Shown in pieces: positions 18,158-25,852 of a stretch of 64,000 nt of DNA. A model generated the notes under the pieces. It did no database searches. It saw only the letters and a program-made list of their open reading frames with translations, and was not told where the DNA came from. The position numbers and the translations under genes were made by a program. The DNA comes from Pseudomonadales bacterium (GTDB lineage: Bacteria; Pseudomonadota; Gammaproteobacteria; Pseudomonadales; Ketobacteraceae), in contig JAGUVW010000036.1 of NCBI GenBank assembly GCA_020062665.1, forward strand, positions 84,166-148,165. Direction: 5' to 3'. The stretch's first letter is position 1, and every line of letters begins with the position of its first letter.

Positions 18158-19327
18158 TCAAAACCGATAATCAAATCCTACCGTTACCAGCGTGTAGTTG
18201 ACCAGCGCGGGATTTTCCACATCGACATTTTTCAGTGCCAGATCACCATCACTTTCATACTGCTCGCCCCGCAACGTAATGCGGTAGTCGGGCTGTTCCA
18301 GAATCAGACTCGCACCCCAGCTCAGCGCGCCGAACGGCGACAGGCGATAATCCGAAGACTGATTGCCCGTGTTCAACACGCTGTCTGTCTCCACATAAAA
18401 ATCCGCCTGACTCTGGGAGTAGTAGCGCACCATCGGCACGATGCGGAAATGATCCCCTAGCGACTGATGCCAGGAAAATTCCAGCGTGTGGGATTCGATG
18501 CCCCAGTCGTCGTTGTAGAAGCGGTAATCCGTGTGCAGGGCTGCCTGCAGCGACTTCAGGTAGTAACGCGAACGCCCAGTGAAACCGAACGCCTGCCGCT
18601 GATCCGGACGAATGTCACGGGCCTTGTAAGGATCTGACAGATAGCCATCCCAGAGTGCGGCAAACACACCGCCCTGCACCTGCCAGAGTGGACTGAGTAC
18701 CTTCGCCACAGCGAGAAAACCATTCGCCGACCATTTGTCATCGGAATCGATGCGGTTAATGCCGTCAGTCTGCACCGGTTCGATGGTGTCGCTGGAAAAG
18801 CCGACGCCGCCCGACCACGTCGTGATGCGATCCGCCGACAGCTTTTCGAATGCCACGGCGCCGTTGAAGGCTTCGTAATCTTTTTCAGTGGAGTAGCCGA
18901 GCGCGAAGGTGAGTGAGCCATCCTCCCGTGATGTGCGCAAGCTGGCGAGCAGATCCTTGCGGGTGTCGTCGATGCTGGCGCCGCTCATGATCAGCATGGG
19001 CTTGCCGTCGGGGCCGGCTGCAGTGCCATAGGCGGATGCGCCGGATACGGTTTCATAATCGGCATCAATGGTCAGCACCTTGTCGTCGCCCACGGGGGTG
19101 GCCAGGCGGAACTGGTGATTTTTCACTTCGTAACGTTCAGGGCTGCCGACGAAGACCTTGTCTTTGTCCGCATCGTCCTCCTGATACTGCGAATAGCGAT
19201 AGCCGAATTCGGTTTTTGCTGTGGGCGTGTTCCCGTGGGCAAGCTGGGCGATGGCGGGCAATGTCAGTGCCGCGCCGGTCAGCGCTGCCAGACGCGTGGA
19301 GCGCGACGGTTTACTGGATGAAGTCAT
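18158..19327 (-). CDS. DUF3570 outer-membrane beta-barrel protein
   Basis: 389 aa from the ATG at 19327. N-terminal Sec-type signal (about 10-32). The rest alternates aromatic and polar residues as in a beta-barrel (FGYRYSQYQEDD, YYLKSLQAALHTDYRFY) and ends in Phe (VTVGFDYRF), an outer-membrane insertion signal. Two SGAS motifs (ETVSGAS at 92-98, MSGAS at 114-118) resemble the ApbE flavinylation motif DxxS/TGAS/T. Family function is unknown. It follows the DUF4266 and thioredoxin genes, as in other genomes from memory. Confidence 0.8.
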   Translation of the reverse strand: MTSSSKPSRSTRLAALTGAALTLPAIAQLAHGNTPTAKTEFGYRYSQYQEDDADKDKVFVGSPERYEVKNHQFRLATPVGDDKVLTIDADYETVSGASAYGTAAGPDGKPMLIMSGASIDDTRKDLLASLRTSREDGSLTFALGYSTEKDYEAFNGAVAFEKLSADRITTWSGGVGFSSDTIEPVQTDGINRIDSDDKWSANGFLAVAKVLSPLWQVQGGVFAALWDGYLSDPYKARDIRPDQRQAFGFTGRSRYYLKSLQAALHTDYRFYNDDWGIESHTLEFSWHQSLGDHFRIVPMVRYYSQSQADFYVETDSVLNTGNQSSDYRLSPFGALSWGASLILEQPDYRITLRGEQYESDGDLALKNVDVENPALVNYTLVTVGFDYRF

Positions 19328-19383
19328 GATGAAACTGCGTCCTTGATGCTTGTTATGGAATAGGTGCAATCAGACGAAACGAA

Positions 19384-19593
19384 TCAATAGCAGCCGCAAC
19401 CGCCGCCGCCAGTGCCAACGCCGCCGGAAGCTGCTTCCTTTGCGTTGTAGATGTGGCTGCGCATGGCGGACTCCATCGGATCGGGTTCCCACTGCATCGC
19501 GGTGCGGGCAAGGTCGCCCCGTTCCCAGGAGTCGACCGGTGCAGTGCTGCAGGCGGTCAGTGTCAGAGAGAGGATCAGCATCACATATTTCAC
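19384..19593 (-). CDS. DUF4266 lipoprotein with Cys-rich GGGGCGCY tail
   Basis: 69 aa. Signal peptide with lipobox LTAC (lipidated Cys15), then WERGDLARTAMQWEPDPMES, the conserved DUF4266 core, and a flexible tail SGGVGTGGGGCGCY with Cys66 and Cys68. Such a GCGC end could bind metal or carry a redox disulfide. The ATG overlaps the stop of the thioredoxin-like gene by 4 nt, indicating translational coupling. Function unknown. Confidence 0.8.
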   Translation of the reverse strand: MKYVMLILSLTLTACSTAPVDSWERGDLARTAMQWEPDPMESAMRSHIYNAKEAASGGVGTGGGGCGCY

Positions 19594-20093
19594 AGCGAAG
19601 GTTCCTGCAATAGTTGTTGTATTTGTTGTTTGAGTTTTTGGGTGTCGCCGGGTTTGAAACCGGTGTGGGTTGCGCGCAGCGCGCCGCGCCGATCCACCAG
19701 AAAGGCGGTGGGCATGCCAGCGATGCCGTAGGCCCTTGGCGTGGCTTTTTCGGCATCGAACAACACCGGATAGGCAATCTGTAGCGGCTGCAGAAAACGG
19801 GTCGCCTGCGAGGTGGATTCATCCAGATTGATGGCCACGACTTCGAAACCTTGCGCTTGCAATTCGGCGTGCAGTTGTTGCAACGCAGGCAGCGATATGG
19901 CGCAGGGCGCGCACCAGGATGCCCAGAAATCCACGTACACCACCTTGCCGCGCAGCGACGACAGTGTCAGCGGTTGCTGATCGTCGAGGCGGGGCAGGGT
20001 AAAGTCCGGCGCCAGATCGGCGCCGGTGGCAGGAATGCTTGCTACCAATTGCAGCAGCAAGCAGACCAGCAGGGGCGACAACAGTTTCGTCAT
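19590..20093 (-). CDS. TlpA/ResA-like periplasmic thioredoxin
   Basis: 167 aa. Signal peptide (about 1-24, ending ATGA), then an AhpC/TSA-TlpA fold: APDFTLPRLDDQQPLTLSSL, VYVDFWASWCAPC (Cys61, Cys64) and GIAGMPTAFLVDRRG with the cis-proline. Likely reduces disulfides of exported partners, for example the CxC of the DUF4266 protein or apocytochrome c of its neighbour. It starts 4 bp after the cytochrome gene and overlaps the DUF4266 gene. Confidence 0.85.
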   Translation of the reverse strand: MTKLLSPLLVCLLLQLVASIPATGADLAPDFTLPRLDDQQPLTLSSLRGKVVYVDFWASWCAPCAISLPALQQLHAELQAQGFEVVAINLDESTSQATRFLQPLQIAYPVLFDAEKATPRAYGIAGMPTAFLVDRRGALRATHTGFKPGDTQKLKQQIQQLLQEPSL

Positions 20094-20097
20094 GATC

Positions 20098-22566
20098 TTA
20101 CAGCGTCTTCATATATTCAATCACGGCACGGGTTTCGGTTTCGTTCAGCACGCGGGTGAATTCGTGGCCCTTGTTGGAATTGCTGAATTCGTGCGTGTTG
20201 AAGATCTTACGCGCGTCGATCTGCTTCTGGGTGCCATAGGGTTTGCTGACGAAACCCAGCAGCCAGATATTGTCCTTGAGTGATTCGATGAACTGGTACA
20301 GCAGGTTGTTGCGCACGCGATAATCGGCGTTGCATTCCTCCAGCGGCGTATCCTTGGTGCTGCAATATTCGATGTACTTCCAGCCCACCTGATCTTCCAT
20401 GTCATAGGCATTCAGACTCATGTCGTAACCTTTTACCTTGCCTTCCACCGGAGAATCCAGGCGACGCCAGATGGCAGGACGCTCTTCCGGTTTCAGCACC
20501 TGGCGCAAGGTGGGAACGGATCCGTTGTGCAGGTAGGGAGACGATGCCCACACGCCGTACAGTGGCGGTGCGAGGTAACCGAAGTCTTCCGTCCAGCCGC
20601 AGGCACCTTTCACCGGGCGGCCATCGGGATTCAGAATCGGATACGCCATGTCGTCGAGATATTCATCCAGCGGATTTTTGTCTTCTGGTGGCACATAGCC
20701 GGGCATGCCATCGGGATAGCCCCACCAGGAACTGCCGAACACTTCGCGCACCTGGCGGGTGATGGAGAGCGCGCGGGCCGGATCGGTTTTGATGATATCC
20801 AGCGGCACGATGTAGCCGGCGACACCTTCCAGTGCTGGCGTTTCGAGGAATGCAGGATCGTTTACATAGCGTGGTGAATACACGCCGTGACAGCCGGCAC
20901 AGGAACCATTGCCCTGGGGTTGCGGAATGTCGGCGTTGGCGCCATCGGCCCACAGATTTTTGTTGTGGAAAATCACGGCGCCCACTTCAGCCAGCGCGGT
21001 ATCGATCGTGCCGGGGAACGCCGGCGCCACCTGGGCATCCACGTATGCCTGCAGATCCTGATCGTGTTCTTCGGTGGCAGCACGACGGGACGCGCCACTC
21101 TGGAACAGATTCACCTGATCAGCCGCCGCCATGTCGATGCGGGTGGAATCCGCCGACACGCCGCCGTCAAAGAATTTGCGCGGGCGATGACTGGAGTTCC
21201 ACCAGTTCGGCATGTCCTGGTTGCCGTGATAGGAATGCGTGAACGGCAGCTTGAACGGGTTCGGTGACAGCGCGAGGGTGTCCACGTCCCACACAAGTGT
21301 CAGCATGTCGAACGCGCCCACCGCGTTGGAGGTGCCGCGGGTATTGTTGAGTGAAATCGGCAGCAGTCCTCCCACCAGTCCCTGCGACATATCCCGCATC
21401 AGGATCATCATGTCGGTGTTGGTGTTGCCCATGCCGGGAATCGGGCCCAGGCCGGGGCCATCGCTGGCATCACCGATCTGGCCGCCGTGGCAGATGTAGC
21501 AGTTGAGACTGATCTTGCCGTTGTAGTTGCCGTCGGTATCTTTCGCCTGAATCAGGCCCATGGGCAGCTGGCCGGAACCGCCGTCCGTTGCAACCGGATC
21601 TTCACCGGGCAGCGGATAGGGGTTGCGATAGGGTGCGGGATTGAAGCCGTAACGTTCTGTCAGCAGCTGATCGAAATTCGCGGGGCGTTGCTGCAGGCCC
21701 CAGCGTTTCCACAGATTGTTGATCACCGATGAAGGCACCGACAGATCCGTCATGGCTGCACGCTGGTTGGCAAAGTAGTCGCCCTTCGCCACCCGTATTT
21801 TGTATTCGCCGCAGGTTTTGGCTGCCTGATCCTTTTCCGGCAGATTGACGTGACAGTCTTCGTAGAAGGCATTGAAGAAAACTGCACGGCCTTCATTGAC
21901 GCCCGGCGTCACCAACGTGCGCGGATCCGGCGGCAGCAGGGTGTCGTCGCTGGCATTTTCACAGAAACTGTTCCAGAGGTGGTTGCCATGGGAGCTTCCC
22001 AGCAGTGGCAACAGACTGGTGTCCTCGTCCGGATCATTCTCGCCGACGTCATCGTCTTCATCGGGCGGCTGCGCAATCAAGGGGCAATTCTGCGGTTGAT
22101 CCCAGCACAGCAACAGCGTGGAAACATGCTGGTTGATGGCGCTGCCGGCGGGCCAGGATTTGCCGCCAGTGTGATTGGTCGCGGGATCCGCGTTCACTTT
22201 CAGCAGCGCATTGCTCGCGACGCCTTTGCCGAGGGTTTCCCAGGATGCGTGAAAACTGTCGTAATGGCTTTGTGATGATGGCAGCAGGAAGCCATCGCCC
22301 AGATCGGTGTCTGCTACGCCGCCGGGTACATGGCAGGTGCCACAGAACGGCATTTGTGGCTGGATGTGAGTGTTGAAGTAGGCGGCAAGGATGTCGTCAT
22401 TGTCTGTGTTGCCGCCGCTACCGCCAGTGTTCACGCTGCGCGAGCCGTTGTCACCAGCGTTGGCGTCGGCGCTTTGGCTGCCGCTGTAGTCGCCACCACA
22501 ACCGCCGAGAGCTAACGGAAAGAATAAAGACAAAACAATATGATGGGGAGCGAGAGATCGCTTCAC
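20098..22566 (-). CDS. Triheme RoxA-like c-type cytochrome lipoprotein
   Basis: 822 aa from a GTG with an AGGAGG Shine-Dalgarno 6 nt upstream. Lipobox-like LGGC puts a lipid at Cys23, followed by a Ser/Gly/Asn linker. Three CXXCH heme sites: CGTCH 75-79 in an N-terminal cytochrome module, then CYICH 356-360 and CAGCH 556-560. The 200-residue spacing of the last two matches, from memory, the rubber oxygenase RoxA (hemes near 191 and 390). The C-terminal SPYLHNGSVPTL segment is typical of MauG/RoxA-type diheme proteins. It may be an oxygenase, a peroxidase-like enzyme or an electron carrier. First gene of the redox operon. Confidence 0.75.
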   Translation of the reverse strand: MKRSLAPHHIVLSLFFPLALGGCGGDYSGSQSADANAGDNGSRSVNTGGSGGNTDNDDILAAYFNTHIQPQMPFCGTCHVPGGVADTDLGDGFLLPSSQSHYDSFHASWETLGKGVASNALLKVNADPATNHTGGKSWPAGSAINQHVSTLLLCWDQPQNCPLIAQPPDEDDDVGENDPDEDTSLLPLLGSSHGNHLWNSFCENASDDTLLPPDPRTLVTPGVNEGRAVFFNAFYEDCHVNLPEKDQAAKTCGEYKIRVAKGDYFANQRAAMTDLSVPSSVINNLWKRWGLQQRPANFDQLLTERYGFNPAPYRNPYPLPGEDPVATDGGSGQLPMGLIQAKDTDGNYNGKISLNCYICHGGQIGDASDGPGLGPIPGMGNTNTDMMILMRDMSQGLVGGLLPISLNNTRGTSNAVGAFDMLTLVWDVDTLALSPNPFKLPFTHSYHGNQDMPNWWNSSHRPRKFFDGGVSADSTRIDMAAADQVNLFQSGASRRAATEEHDQDLQAYVDAQVAPAFPGTIDTALAEVGAVIFHNKNLWADGANADIPQPQGNGSCAGCHGVYSPRYVNDPAFLETPALEGVAGYIVPLDIIKTDPARALSITRQVREVFGSSWWGYPDGMPGYVPPEDKNPLDEYLDDMAYPILNPDGRPVKGACGWTEDFGYLAPPLYGVWASSPYLHNGSVPTLRQVLKPEERPAIWRRLDSPVEGKVKGYDMSLNAYDMEDQVGWKYIEYCSTKDTPLEECNADYRVRNNLLYQFIESLKDNIWLLGFVSKPYGTQKQIDARKIFNTHEFSNSNKGHEFTRVLNETETRAVIEYMKTL

Positions 22567-22915
22567 GGGTAACCTCCTGCGGTGTTCGTCCGGTTGCAGT
22601 GGGTGGGGTTGGTTCTTGTTGTTTTTGTCCCGCACACGGCATACGTGCCGAAGTCGCGCGAGGTTTTCGTCAAGCAAGATTACTGCGTTGAAATAATTTC
22701 ATTCAATACCGGCGCTGGCCAATCACGACAGCCCCATGTCATACTCATTTCGGGATTCCTTGCGAGGAATTTCGTTTTGCCGTCGCCGGTCGGATAGAAT
22801 TCGTGGAGCGAAGGCACAGTGAAAACTGACCGGATGAGCATTCATCCGGCATGTCAAAACTAAAAACATTTTGGTGACCATATCTAATTTTTCGGTCGCC
22901 GCAGAGGGAAAAACC
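22567..22915. promoter_or_regulatory. Divergent control region between the cytochrome operon and the AraC gene
   Basis: 349 bp without a gene, less GC-rich than its surroundings. It holds two compact palindromes: ATTCCT-TGCG-AGGAAT (22755-22770) and CCGGATGA-GCAT-TCATCCGG (22830-22849). The second lies about 67 bp before the AraC start and is a good operator candidate. I could not assign clear promoters. Confidence 0.5.
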
Positions 22916-23920
22916 ATGCCAGCACCAACTGTAGCGTTCGAGCTATACGACGCGATCTACCAGTATCTGAATCAACGCAATATCACCGATGAGCAACTGT
23001 GTGGCGCTCTGGGAATCCGATCCCGCCGCGACGGACTGTTGCATGGACGCATTCCGCTGACGCTGTATGAGCAGGCTTTTCTGGCGGCTGAAACGCTGAC
23101 GGGTGACAGCGCCATCGGTTTGCGGATTGGACAGGCCGCACTGCCATCCAACGATGGCGTGTTCTACTTCCTGTCCATCGCGGGTGAGGATGTGCGCCAG
23201 ATCATGGCGGCCATCACGCGCTATTTTCCGTTGGCCTACGACTTCATCAATCTGGAGATGGCGATGCAGGAAGATGCGTTACGCATCGAGCTGCAATATG
23301 CCCATCGCCGGCGTCCGCATCGTCATGTGATCGAGCATCTGTTTGCCAACTGGTACACGGTGGCCAATCAGCTGACGTTCGACGTGAAGAACGTGCCACG
23401 CCGCCTGTACCTGCAGCATCTCCAGCATTGTCCTGACGAGCTGATTACCGAGATTTTTCAGGAAACGCCGGTGCTGTTCGGGCAACAGGCGGATCGCTTC
23501 GATCTGAATATGGAGAGCCTGGACTACCACACCGGGCACATCAATCGCCGCGTGTTCCGCATGTCAGAAAAACGCGCCGAGGATCTGCTGCTGCGGTTGC
23601 GCGCCAATGATCGGATTGCACGGGAAATTTCCACTCACGTGATTGCGATGCTGAGTGATGGTTTGCCGACGCTGGAAGCGGTGGCGCGGCGGATGAACTG
23701 TTCCGGGCGCACGTTACAGCGACGTCTGGCCGAGCGGCATCTGAATTACCAGATGCTGCTGGATCATATCCGGCAGGATGTGGCGATTGAGTTGTTGTCG
23801 ACCACGGCCATGCCCATTACGCAGATTGCCGAACGCATTGGATTCACCGACGACAGCACATTTCATCGTGCATTCAAGCGTTGGACGGGGGAGTCACCGG
23901 GATCATACCGGCATCAATGA
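22916..23920 (+). CDS. AraC-family transcriptional regulator
   Basis: 334 aa from the ATG at 22916 (AGAGGG Shine-Dalgarno). The N-terminal half looks like the arabinose-binding/OruR-type domain of the ArgR/QuiR subfamily (SAIGLRIGQAALPSNDGVFY). The C-terminal 100 residues carry the paired AraC helix-turn-helix: LEAVARRMNCSGRTLQRRLA and ITQIAERIGFTDDSTFHRAF. Divergent from the triheme cytochrome operon, which it likely controls; the inducer is unknown. Confidence 0.88.
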   Translation: MPAPTVAFELYDAIYQYLNQRNITDEQLCGALGIRSRRDGLLHGRIPLTLYEQAFLAAETLTGDSAIGLRIGQAALPSNDGVFYFLSIAGEDVRQIMAAITRYFPLAYDFINLEMAMQEDALRIELQYAHRRRPHRHVIEHLFANWYTVANQLTFDVKNVPRRLYLQHLQHCPDELITEIFQETPVLFGQQADRFDLNMESLDYHTGHINRRVFRMSEKRAEDLLLRLRANDRIAREISTHVIAMLSDGLPTLEAVARRMNCSGRTLQRRLAERHLNYQMLLDHIRQDVAIELLSTTAMPITQIAERIGFTDDSTFHRAFKRWTGESPGSYRHQ

Positions 23921-23933
23921 GGCTGCCAAAACA

Positions 23934-23959
23934 CAACGGCCCGTACAGACGGGCCGTTG
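23934..23959. terminator. Shared terminator between the AraC gene and the 36-codon gene
   Basis: CAACGGCCCGT, ACAG loop, ACGGGCCGTTG: an 11-bp perfect stem. On the minus strand it is followed by GTTTTGG; on the plus strand by GTTCGG. It sits between two convergent genes and can serve both. Confidence 0.65.
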
Positions 23960-23974
23960 GTTCGGCAATTCAAT

Positions 23975-24085
23975 TCAGTTAGCGAAATACATGTTGTCGA
24001 GATACTCATGTAAACGTTTCATGAGCAGCTCTTCATCCTTCGAAGTAAGCCAGAACAGTACATCGTTATCCAGCGAAACACGCAT
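23975..24085 (-). CDS. 36-residue protein of unknown function
   Basis: A short frame on the minus strand with an unusually good Shine-Dalgarno: AAGGAGGTGG at 24092-24101, 6 nt before the ATG. The product begins MRVSLDNDVLFWLTS, continues with an acidic/basic helix (KDEELLMKRLHEYL) and ends DNMYFAN. It has no cysteines, signal peptide or membrane segment. It has its own terminator (23934-23959) and is insulated from the upstream operon by the terminator at 24310-24332, so it is a stand-alone gene. The ending resembles that of PqqA, but the precursor's Glu/Tyr spacing does not fit. Could be a regulatory microprotein or a peptide precursor. Confidence 0.6.
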   Translation of the reverse strand: MRVSLDNDVLFWLTSKDEELLMKRLHEYLDNMYFAN

Positions 24086-24309
24086 GGGAATCCACCTCCT
24101 TGGTTTTTTGTCGTCTGATGTGCCTCGTTATCGTGCGCGTCTGGGTTGGTGCGGTCAACCGGGGTGGTTGTTACAAGATATGAGAGTTATGCGATCCGGT
24201 TATTTGAAATGGTTGGTGTGAGTCGCCTGGTTTTAAGAAGGCTGGTTAGTGAACAGAGCGGGCGGGAAGGAAATAAGGTAGCGGCGTTGTTGCGCGTAAT
24301 CGATATATG

Positions 24310-24332
24310 AAAAAGCGCCCGTGATGGGCGCT
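24310..24332 (-). terminator. Rho-independent terminator of the SDR/ACAD operon
   Basis: On the minus strand: AGCGCCC, ATCAC loop, GGGCGCT, then TTTT. A 7-bp GC-rich stem plus U-run, 36 bp after the stop of the gene at 24369. Confidence 0.85.
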
Positions 24333-24368
24333 CTGGTTGGTGCGCAGTGGTGATGGATCTGTATCCGC

Positions 24369-25139
24369 TCAGCCGATCAGGTAGCCGCCGTCGGCAGCGA
24401 TGCAGGTGCCAGTGGTGTAGCTGGCTGCATCGGACACCAGGTAGAGCACGGCGCCGGCCATTTCATCCGGCTGGGCCACCCGGTGCATGGGTACGTGGGG
24501 CAGCAGTTGATTCAGGATGGCGTCGTTCTTCACCAGCGCAGAGGCAAACTTGGTGTCGGTGGCGCCGGGCAGCAGGGCGTTCACGCGGATGTTCGCACCA
24601 GCACACTCCTTGGCGAAGGTTTTTGTCATCGAAATCACTGCCGCCTTGGTGATGGAATAGATGCCCTGAAATGCACCGGGAATGATGCCGTTTACCGATG
24701 CAACATTCACGATGGCGCCGCCACCGTTTTCCCGCATCAGCTTGCCGCCTTCCACCGACATGAAAAAGTAGCCGCGAATGTTCACGTCAACCGTCTTCTG
24801 ATAGGCGCCCAGATCCGTATCCAGTACATGGCCGAAATAAGGGTTGGCGGCGGCATTGTTCACCAGGATGTTCAGCTTGCCGTGGCTGCTTTTGATGTGA
24901 GCGAAAGTGGCCTTGATCTGATCCAGGTCACCGATATGGCAGGCGAGGGCTTCGGCGCTGCCGCCGTCGGCCTTGATGGCGTCCACTACCCGTTGGCAAT
25001 CCTCCACCTTGCGGCTCGACACGATGACATGGGCACCTTGTGCCGCCAGCAGCTTCGCAATGCTTTCGCCAATGCCGCGGGAGGCGCCGGTGACGAGTGC
25101 AATGCGCCCGCTCAGATCGAAGGGATTCTTCCTGTTCAT
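24369..25139 (-). CDS. Short-chain dehydrogenase/reductase
   Basis: 256 aa NAD(P)-dependent SDR. Motifs: TGASRGIG (nucleotide binding, about 18-25), NNAA (about 92-95), catalytic Ser (NVASVNG), YSITK (Tyr and Lys) and a C-terminal DGGYLIG. SSRK after beta-2 hints at NADP preference. Last gene of a five-gene minus-strand operon that begins at 29014 and ends at the terminator 24310-24332. Probably oxidises or reduces a hydroxyacyl-CoA intermediate; the exact substrate is inferred from context only. Confidence 0.88.
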   Translation of the reverse strand: MNRKNPFDLSGRIALVTGASRGIGESIAKLLAAQGAHVIVSSRKVEDCQRVVDAIKADGGSAEALACHIGDLDQIKATFAHIKSSHGKLNILVNNAAANPYFGHVLDTDLGAYQKTVDVNIRGYFFMSVEGGKLMRENGGGAIVNVASVNGIIPGAFQGIYSITKAAVISMTKTFAKECAGANIRVNALLPGATDTKFASALVKNDAILNQLLPHVPMHRVAQPDEMAGAVLYLVSDAASYTTGTCIAADGGYLIG

Positions 25140-25161
25140 CGTGTCAAAACCTCGTGTGTGG

Positions 25162-25848
25162 TCAGCGGTGAGTCAGCAGGGCTTTGTCGCCTGCATCGAA
25201 GTGGGAAAAATCGTTGAAGTAACGCAGGCTGATTTTCTCGGCGTTGAACAGCAGGCAGGTGACGGAACAGTTGATGATGTTCCAGTTGAGTTCAACGATC
25301 TGGTCGTCGGCAATGCCCAATGTGTGGCCGGTGATGGTGGCGATGGGCCCGCCCGATGAAAACACTGCAATGGATTTTGCGGGCTGGGTGCGAATCAGCT
25401 GTATCGCATCAATGCAGCGGGAGCGGAACTGCAGCCAGGATTCCGAATATTCGGGATCAAAATCACCACTGCGCCAGCGCTTCACGGCTTTTTCGAATTC
25501 GATCTGAAAGGTTTTGTGCGGGTTGGGAAACTGGGCCAGATACTGCGCCAGTTTTGCTTTCTCGGTCAGTTCGGGAACGTGGCGGGCGAACACTTCCTCG
25601 TGGTCGTATTCGTTGAGTCCCGGCAGTTTGACTGGCTGCAATCCACTGTCCATCGCGTTCAGGCAGTGCTCGGCGGTTTGCGCGTGGCGCTGCAGGGTGC
25701 CGGCATACGCGGCATCAAACTCGATGCCACGCTCGCGCAGAGTGCGCCCCAGTGCAGCGGCCTGCTGGATGCCACGCTCGCTCAGCTGATCGTAGTTGGC
25801 GGTGCCAAACGATGCCTGTCCGTGCCGGATCAGATAGATTGCAGCCAT
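25162..25848 (-). CDS. Histidine phosphatase family protein
   Basis: 228 aa, phosphoglycerate-mutase-like fold. The catalytic LIRHGQASFG is at the N-terminus, the second basic motif is ERGIQQAAALG, and the distal catalytic His lies in the VFSSGGPIA region as a variant (no SHG/GHG seen). It sits 4 bp after the kinase-like gene, so a phosphorylated intermediate or cofactor of this pathway is a plausible substrate. No signal peptide. Confidence 0.82.
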   Translation of the reverse strand: MAAIYLIRHGQASFGTANYDQLSERGIQQAAALGRTLRERGIEFDAAYAGTLQRHAQTAEHCLNAMDSGLQPVKLPGLNEYDHEEVFARHVPELTEKAKLAQYLAQFPNPHKTFQIEFEKAVKRWRSGDFDPEYSESWLQFRSRCIDAIQLIRTQPAKSIAVFSSGGPIATITGHTLGIADDQIVELNWNIINCSVTCLLFNAEKISLRYFNDFSHFDAGDKALLTHR

Positions 25849-25852
25849 GGTG

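Noticed and set aside
23975..24085. Reading the 36-codon gene as a PQQ precursor (PqqA)
   Set aside because: Only the final MYFAN looks similar. The Glu-x-x-x-Tyr spacing needed for PQQ is absent and no pqqB-E genes are nearby.
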